DNA of 64,000 bases, taken from assembly GCF_009834915.1 (NCBI RefSeq), contig NZ_WVHS01000001.1, positions 558,001-622,000 on the forward strand, written 5' to 3'. A program made the translations under genes and the position numbers. Source of the DNA: Hufsiella ginkgonis (GTDB taxonomy: Bacteria; Bacteroidota; Bacteroidia; Sphingobacteriales; Sphingobacteriaceae). This document shows, in pieces, positions 61,525-64,000 of this stretch (positions are counted from its first letter, which is position 1; every line of letters begins with the position of its first letter). The notes beneath the pieces are model-generated. The model saw only the letters and a program-made list of their open reading frames with translations, had not been told where the DNA came from and did no database searches.

Positions 61525-62070
61525 ATGGAAACCAATATTACCATACCTGATGAAGTGATCATCAACAAAATCTACCTGGTACGGGGGCAAAAGGTGATGA
61601 TCGACCGGGACCTTGCCGTGTTGTATGGCGTAGAGACCAAACGTTTGAAAGAAGCCGTAAGACGTAATATCGCCCGGTTCCCGGAGGACTTTATGTTCGA
61701 GATGAACAGGCAGGAGTTCGATAACTGGCGGTCGGAACACGTAGACGTCCAAGAAGACAAACAGGGCCTTCGGTATGCTCCGTTCTGCTTTACCGAGCAG
61801 GGAGTAACGATGCTATCCTGTACCCTGAACAGTCCGCAGGCCATCGCCGTCAATATCCGGGTGATCCGTGTCTTTACGCGGATCAGGCAGTTGCTGATGG
61901 ACAATACCGAAATCCGGCTGGAGATCGAGAAGATCAAAAACAAGCTGGACAACCAGGACAAGAATATGGAGATCGTGTTCCGTTACCTGGATGAACTGCT
62001 GGAAAAGAAAGAGAACCCGGAACCGCGGAAAGTGGTCGGTTACCGGTTGAAGGGCAAATCCGAATCCTGA
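61525..62070 (+). CDS. ORF6N-domain protein
   Basis: 181 residues from the ATG at 61525 (METNITIPDEVIINKIYLVR). The ORF6N DNA-binding domain is clear: GQKVMIDRDLAVLYGVETKR, LKEAVRRNIARFPEDFMFEM and the APFCFTEQGVTMLSCTLNSP block, then a coiled-coil tail with a basic end. Such proteins occur in phages and mobile elements as putative transcription regulators. A palindrome precedes it and it is the last gene of the mobile module. Confidence 0.9.
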   Translation: METNITIPDEVIINKIYLVRGQKVMIDRDLAVLYGVETKRLKEAVRRNIARFPEDFMFEMNRQEFDNWRSEHVDVQEDKQGLRYAPFCFTEQGVTMLSCTLNSPQAIAVNIRVIRVFTRIRQLLMDNTEIRLEIEKIKNKLDNQDKNMEIVFRYLDELLEKKENPEPRKVVGYRLKGKSES

Positions 62071-62856
62071 ATAAGATCATGTTCCTTTTCACGGCAGGTA
62101 AAGCGGCATTCGTCCTCGTCAGTCTGCGCAAAAGCCACGCCAGCCCGTCCGGCGCTACAAAATCCTGCTACCATAAAAGATCACGTTCAGCGCCTACCTG
62201 GCTGTCATGTCTTTCGCCTTCCTTCCTCTTCCTCATAGTCGGCTCCCCTGTCTGCTCGTGCCTCGCATCCAGCCGCCGCCTTATTGTCTGGCTCGCCTGC
62301 GGGTCGCTTGGGCTTCGGGCGAATTGGTTTAGTTGCCTGCGGCAGCATGGCCGCCCTCGTGTAGTTCGGCCGGGCCGACACGATCCGTTAACCTTGAAGA
62401 TAAGAGCAGGCCCGGCCTCCTACATGTGCGCCGGTCGCGCTCGTGCCTCGCGCTTCTCCCGGCACACCCTCGCTCCACTCGCGGACGGCTCGCAACGAAG
62501 ATCCTGCCCTTAGTGATGATCCGTTAGGAACGGGATGCTTACCTGTAACAGCGAAGGTAGCCTCCGGCAGGGATCGGTTCAAGGGCTTTCGCGGCATAAA
62601 TGCTCATTCCGCTACGCTCCATTCCGCTTTATTCCACGGTCCCTTGAGCCGATCCCTGCCTACGAGCTCTTTGCGGCTTAACAGGTCAGCACCCTAACGC
62701 TCTGCTAATCCCCGTCAACGCCTCTACGCCTTCGTTCATCACAAAAAATTGGGGTGGTTCGATCCTGTCAAACAGCTATCTTTGGTGGTAACGTTCTTTG
62801 AAGTAACCCCGGGGAGTGTGGCCGGAAAGTTCGGCTAACGCTGAAAAGTCGAGGTA
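62071..62856. other. GC-rich non-coding stretch with strong secondary structure
   Basis: No reading frame here has protein-like character. It contains the direct repeat GCTCGTGCCTCGC (62254-62266 and 62439-62451), the 9-bp stem GGCCGGGCC/GGCCCGGCC (62368-62376 with 62409-62417), a bulged hairpin ATCCGTT/AACGGGAT (about 62518-62536) and the large hairpin at 62541-62686. It ends at the junction with the orphan Rhs tip at 62857. The density of stems suggests a structured RNA or a recombination end. Confidence 0.5.
62541..62686. ncRNA. Candidate structured RNA, long hairpin
   Basis: GGCAGGGATCGGTTCAAGGG (62566-62585) pairs with CCCTTGAGCCGATCCCTGCC (62641-62660) in 20 positions including one G-T pair. 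The outer ACCTGT (62541-62546) pairs with ACAGGT (62681-62686). The 55-base loop itself has repeated ATTCCGCT words. The G-T wobble suggests RNA in the plus sense. No known RNA family was recognised. Confidence 0.4.
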
Positions 62857-62858
62857 GG

Positions 62859-63692
62859 CAGTATGATTATGGGGCGCGGTTCTATGATCCGGTGATTGGA
62901 AGGTGGAATAGTTTGGATCCGCTGGCGGAAAGCTATTATAGCCTATCTCCCTTTAACTATGGAGCAAACAACCCTATTCTCATCTATGATGAAGACGGGC
63001 GTTTTTTAGGAACATTGATCGGGGCTGCTGTAGGGGCAGTTGTTGGGGGAGTAAGAGCAGCTATTAAACACGAGAATGTTTGGAAAGGTGCCGGTAAAGG
63101 ATTAGTTGCCGGAGCCGTAGTAGATATTACGATAGCTACAGCAGGCACTGGAACCGTGGCACTAGTTGCCGCTGGAGGGCTGTCAGGAGTAGCTGGTAGT
63201 GTAACAGATCAGCTACTGGATCATGGAAGTGTTAGTCTTAAACAAACCGCAATTGCTGGAGGGTTGGGTTTGGGCTTGGGCTATATCGGGGCAAAGCTTG
63301 CTCCTGTTGTAGGTAGCTGGTTTAGTAGCAGCAGCAATGGAATAGCAGTAGGTGAGCTTCAAATGACGCAAATTGGCAATCGTGTGGTTCAGCCTTCGGC
63401 GGAGGCAGCAGCAGAAGCAGCCGCAGCCGCTAGCAAACCTTCTATACCGATACAATTTGGGAAAGATGCCAATCAGGTCTATCATACCTTCAGGCATATT
63501 GAAGAAGCCGGCTTAAGCAGAGGTGCTGTACAGTCAGCGGTGGAAGCTGATCTTGTAAATACATCAGGGGCTATTCAAGCGGGTAAACTTCATACTGGTA
63601 CAGTAAACGTTAATGGTACAGCAGTTACATATAATGCGTTCAAACTCCCTAACGGTACTATTAACGTGGGAAGAATAACTACACCCAAATAA
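62859..63692 (+). pseudogene. Orphan Rhs C-terminal tip with toxin domain
   Basis: The frame starts abruptly within the Rhs core ([20 protein letters not shown]) with no signal peptide or repeats. A GTG at 62892 is the first start codon after the junction. After the core end ([10 protein letters not shown]) comes an Ala/Gly-rich membrane-like stretch (about 63015-63330). A C-terminal toxin domain (about 63447-63692) follows with [20 protein letters not shown] and [11 protein letters not shown], whose His/Arg pattern looks like small RNase toxins of polymorphic toxin systems. The following gene is a likely immunity gene. It is a displaced tip cassette, usable by recombination into a full Rhs gene. 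Confidence 0.7.
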
Positions 63693-63694
63693 AT

Positions 63695-64000
63695 ATGGCA
63701 AGAAGGTTAAAAGACCCGGAAAGCAGTCTAATAAAGGCACTATTGAAAGGAACCAAGTTTGAAAACGAATTGACTGCTCAAATAGGACTGCTCCAGGTGG
63801 AAGAAATGCAAGACGGAGAGATGGGTAGTTTAAGAGTTGTGCGACCACATAAGAAACAGTCTTTAGGCGCAATCGCAGCTCAAGCAGAATTTACCGACGA
63901 GGATGATGTTCCTGTGAGTGTTACCTTGAACCTCAACCAAGACGGCGAACTTTTTGAGTTAGATATATTCAAAGCAGACTTTTCTCCCTTAAAAAAGTTT
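63695..64000 (+). CDS. Putative immunity protein (DUF6984-like), truncated by window end
   Basis: The first 102 codons are visible. The start lies 2 bases after the toxin-tip stop. It is small and acidic, with LLQVEEMQDGEMGSLRVVRP and, later, EFTDEDDVPVSVTLNLNQDG, which I associate with the DUF6984 immunity-like family. Its place right after a toxin tip supports an immunity role. The C-terminus is outside the window. Confidence 0.65.
   Translation, partial: MARRLKDPESSLIKALLKGTKFENELTAQIGLLQVEEMQDGEMGSLRVVRPHKKQSLGAIAAQAEFTDEDDVPVSVTLNLNQDGELFELDIFKADFSPLKKF

Larger units (their letters stand above)
57317..62070. mobile_element. Putative tyrosine-recombinase mobile module
   Basis: Five closely packed or overlapping plus-strand genes (symE-like, AAA+ ATPase, tyrosine recombinase, degenerate tyrosine recombinase, ORF6N) run with a divergent XRE repressor. 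They sit between an Rhs gene and an orphan Rhs tip. Overlaps are 19, 20 and 14 bases for the first three junctions. No terminal inverted repeats or target duplication could be fixed by eye. The non-coding structured region to 62760 may belong to it. It differs from Tn554-type and three-recombinase (RIT) elements in having an ATPase and SymE. Confidence 0.55.

Noticed and set aside
62079-62697. Several short plus- and minus-strand frames
   Set aside because: Ser/Arg/Pro-rich low-quality frames over a region dominated by hairpins; no ribosome sites or protein-like patterns.

Overview
The window is a chromosomal segment of a Bacteroidota bacterium, probably of the Chitinophagales/Sphingobacteriales side. 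The grounds are an IPExxxVDY-family protein, GlnS, an AcpP-FabF-RNase III run, C4 zinc-ribbon and Nif3 genes, large secreted Rhs/DUF6443-type proteins with C-terminal toxin tips, ORF6N genes, and promoters of the Bacteroidota type (TTTG, 18-22 bases, TAnnTTTG). I cannot name the species.

Region 1 (1-16.7 kb) is carbohydrate and energy metabolism. It holds a ROK kinase and a FucP-type sugar symporter whose promoters share an operator-like palindrome in the -33/-7 spacer. A three-gene 2-oxoacid:ferredoxin oxidoreductase operon (GltD-like flavoprotein, KorA, KorB) follows. Then comes a hexuronate/Entner-Doudoroff cluster: uxuA, kdgK, and the divergent eda-exuT-gapN operon, with LacI-type operator sequences beside it. 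Mannonate becomes KDG (UxuA), then KDPG (KdgK), then pyruvate plus glyceraldehyde 3-phosphate (Eda). A GapN-like dehydrogenase sits at the end of the operon.

Region 2 (16.7-51.3 kb) is mostly conserved housekeeping. It includes a short trpE-trpG-trpC operon led by what looks like a complete attenuator: a 24-residue leader peptide with three Trp codons in a row, mutually exclusive hairpins and a terminator. Also here are hflX, rbfA, an M23 peptidase, two amidohydrolase-like proteins, trmB, an alkyltransferase-like protein, an envelope-stress-like group (YtxH, holin-like, AI-2E), an NtrC-type regulator next to a degenerate REC-PAS-DHp protein, glnS, nif3, mfd, pyk and acpP-fabF-rnc. Many intergenic spaces hold long hairpins built from short repeated words.

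Region 3 (51.3-64 kb) is an accessory, decaying island. It has two gene remnants, a tail-fibre/Rhs chimera, an Rhs gene with one frameshift and a phospholipase-A2-like tip, and a putative mobile module: an XRE repressor divergent from symE-like, AAA+ ATPase, tyrosine recombinase, degenerate tyrosine recombinase and ORF6N genes. A GC-rich non-coding stretch with strong secondary structure follows. Last is an orphan Rhs tip with a toxin domain and its likely immunity gene, which runs off the window.

No rRNA, convincing tRNA or CRISPR array was seen.
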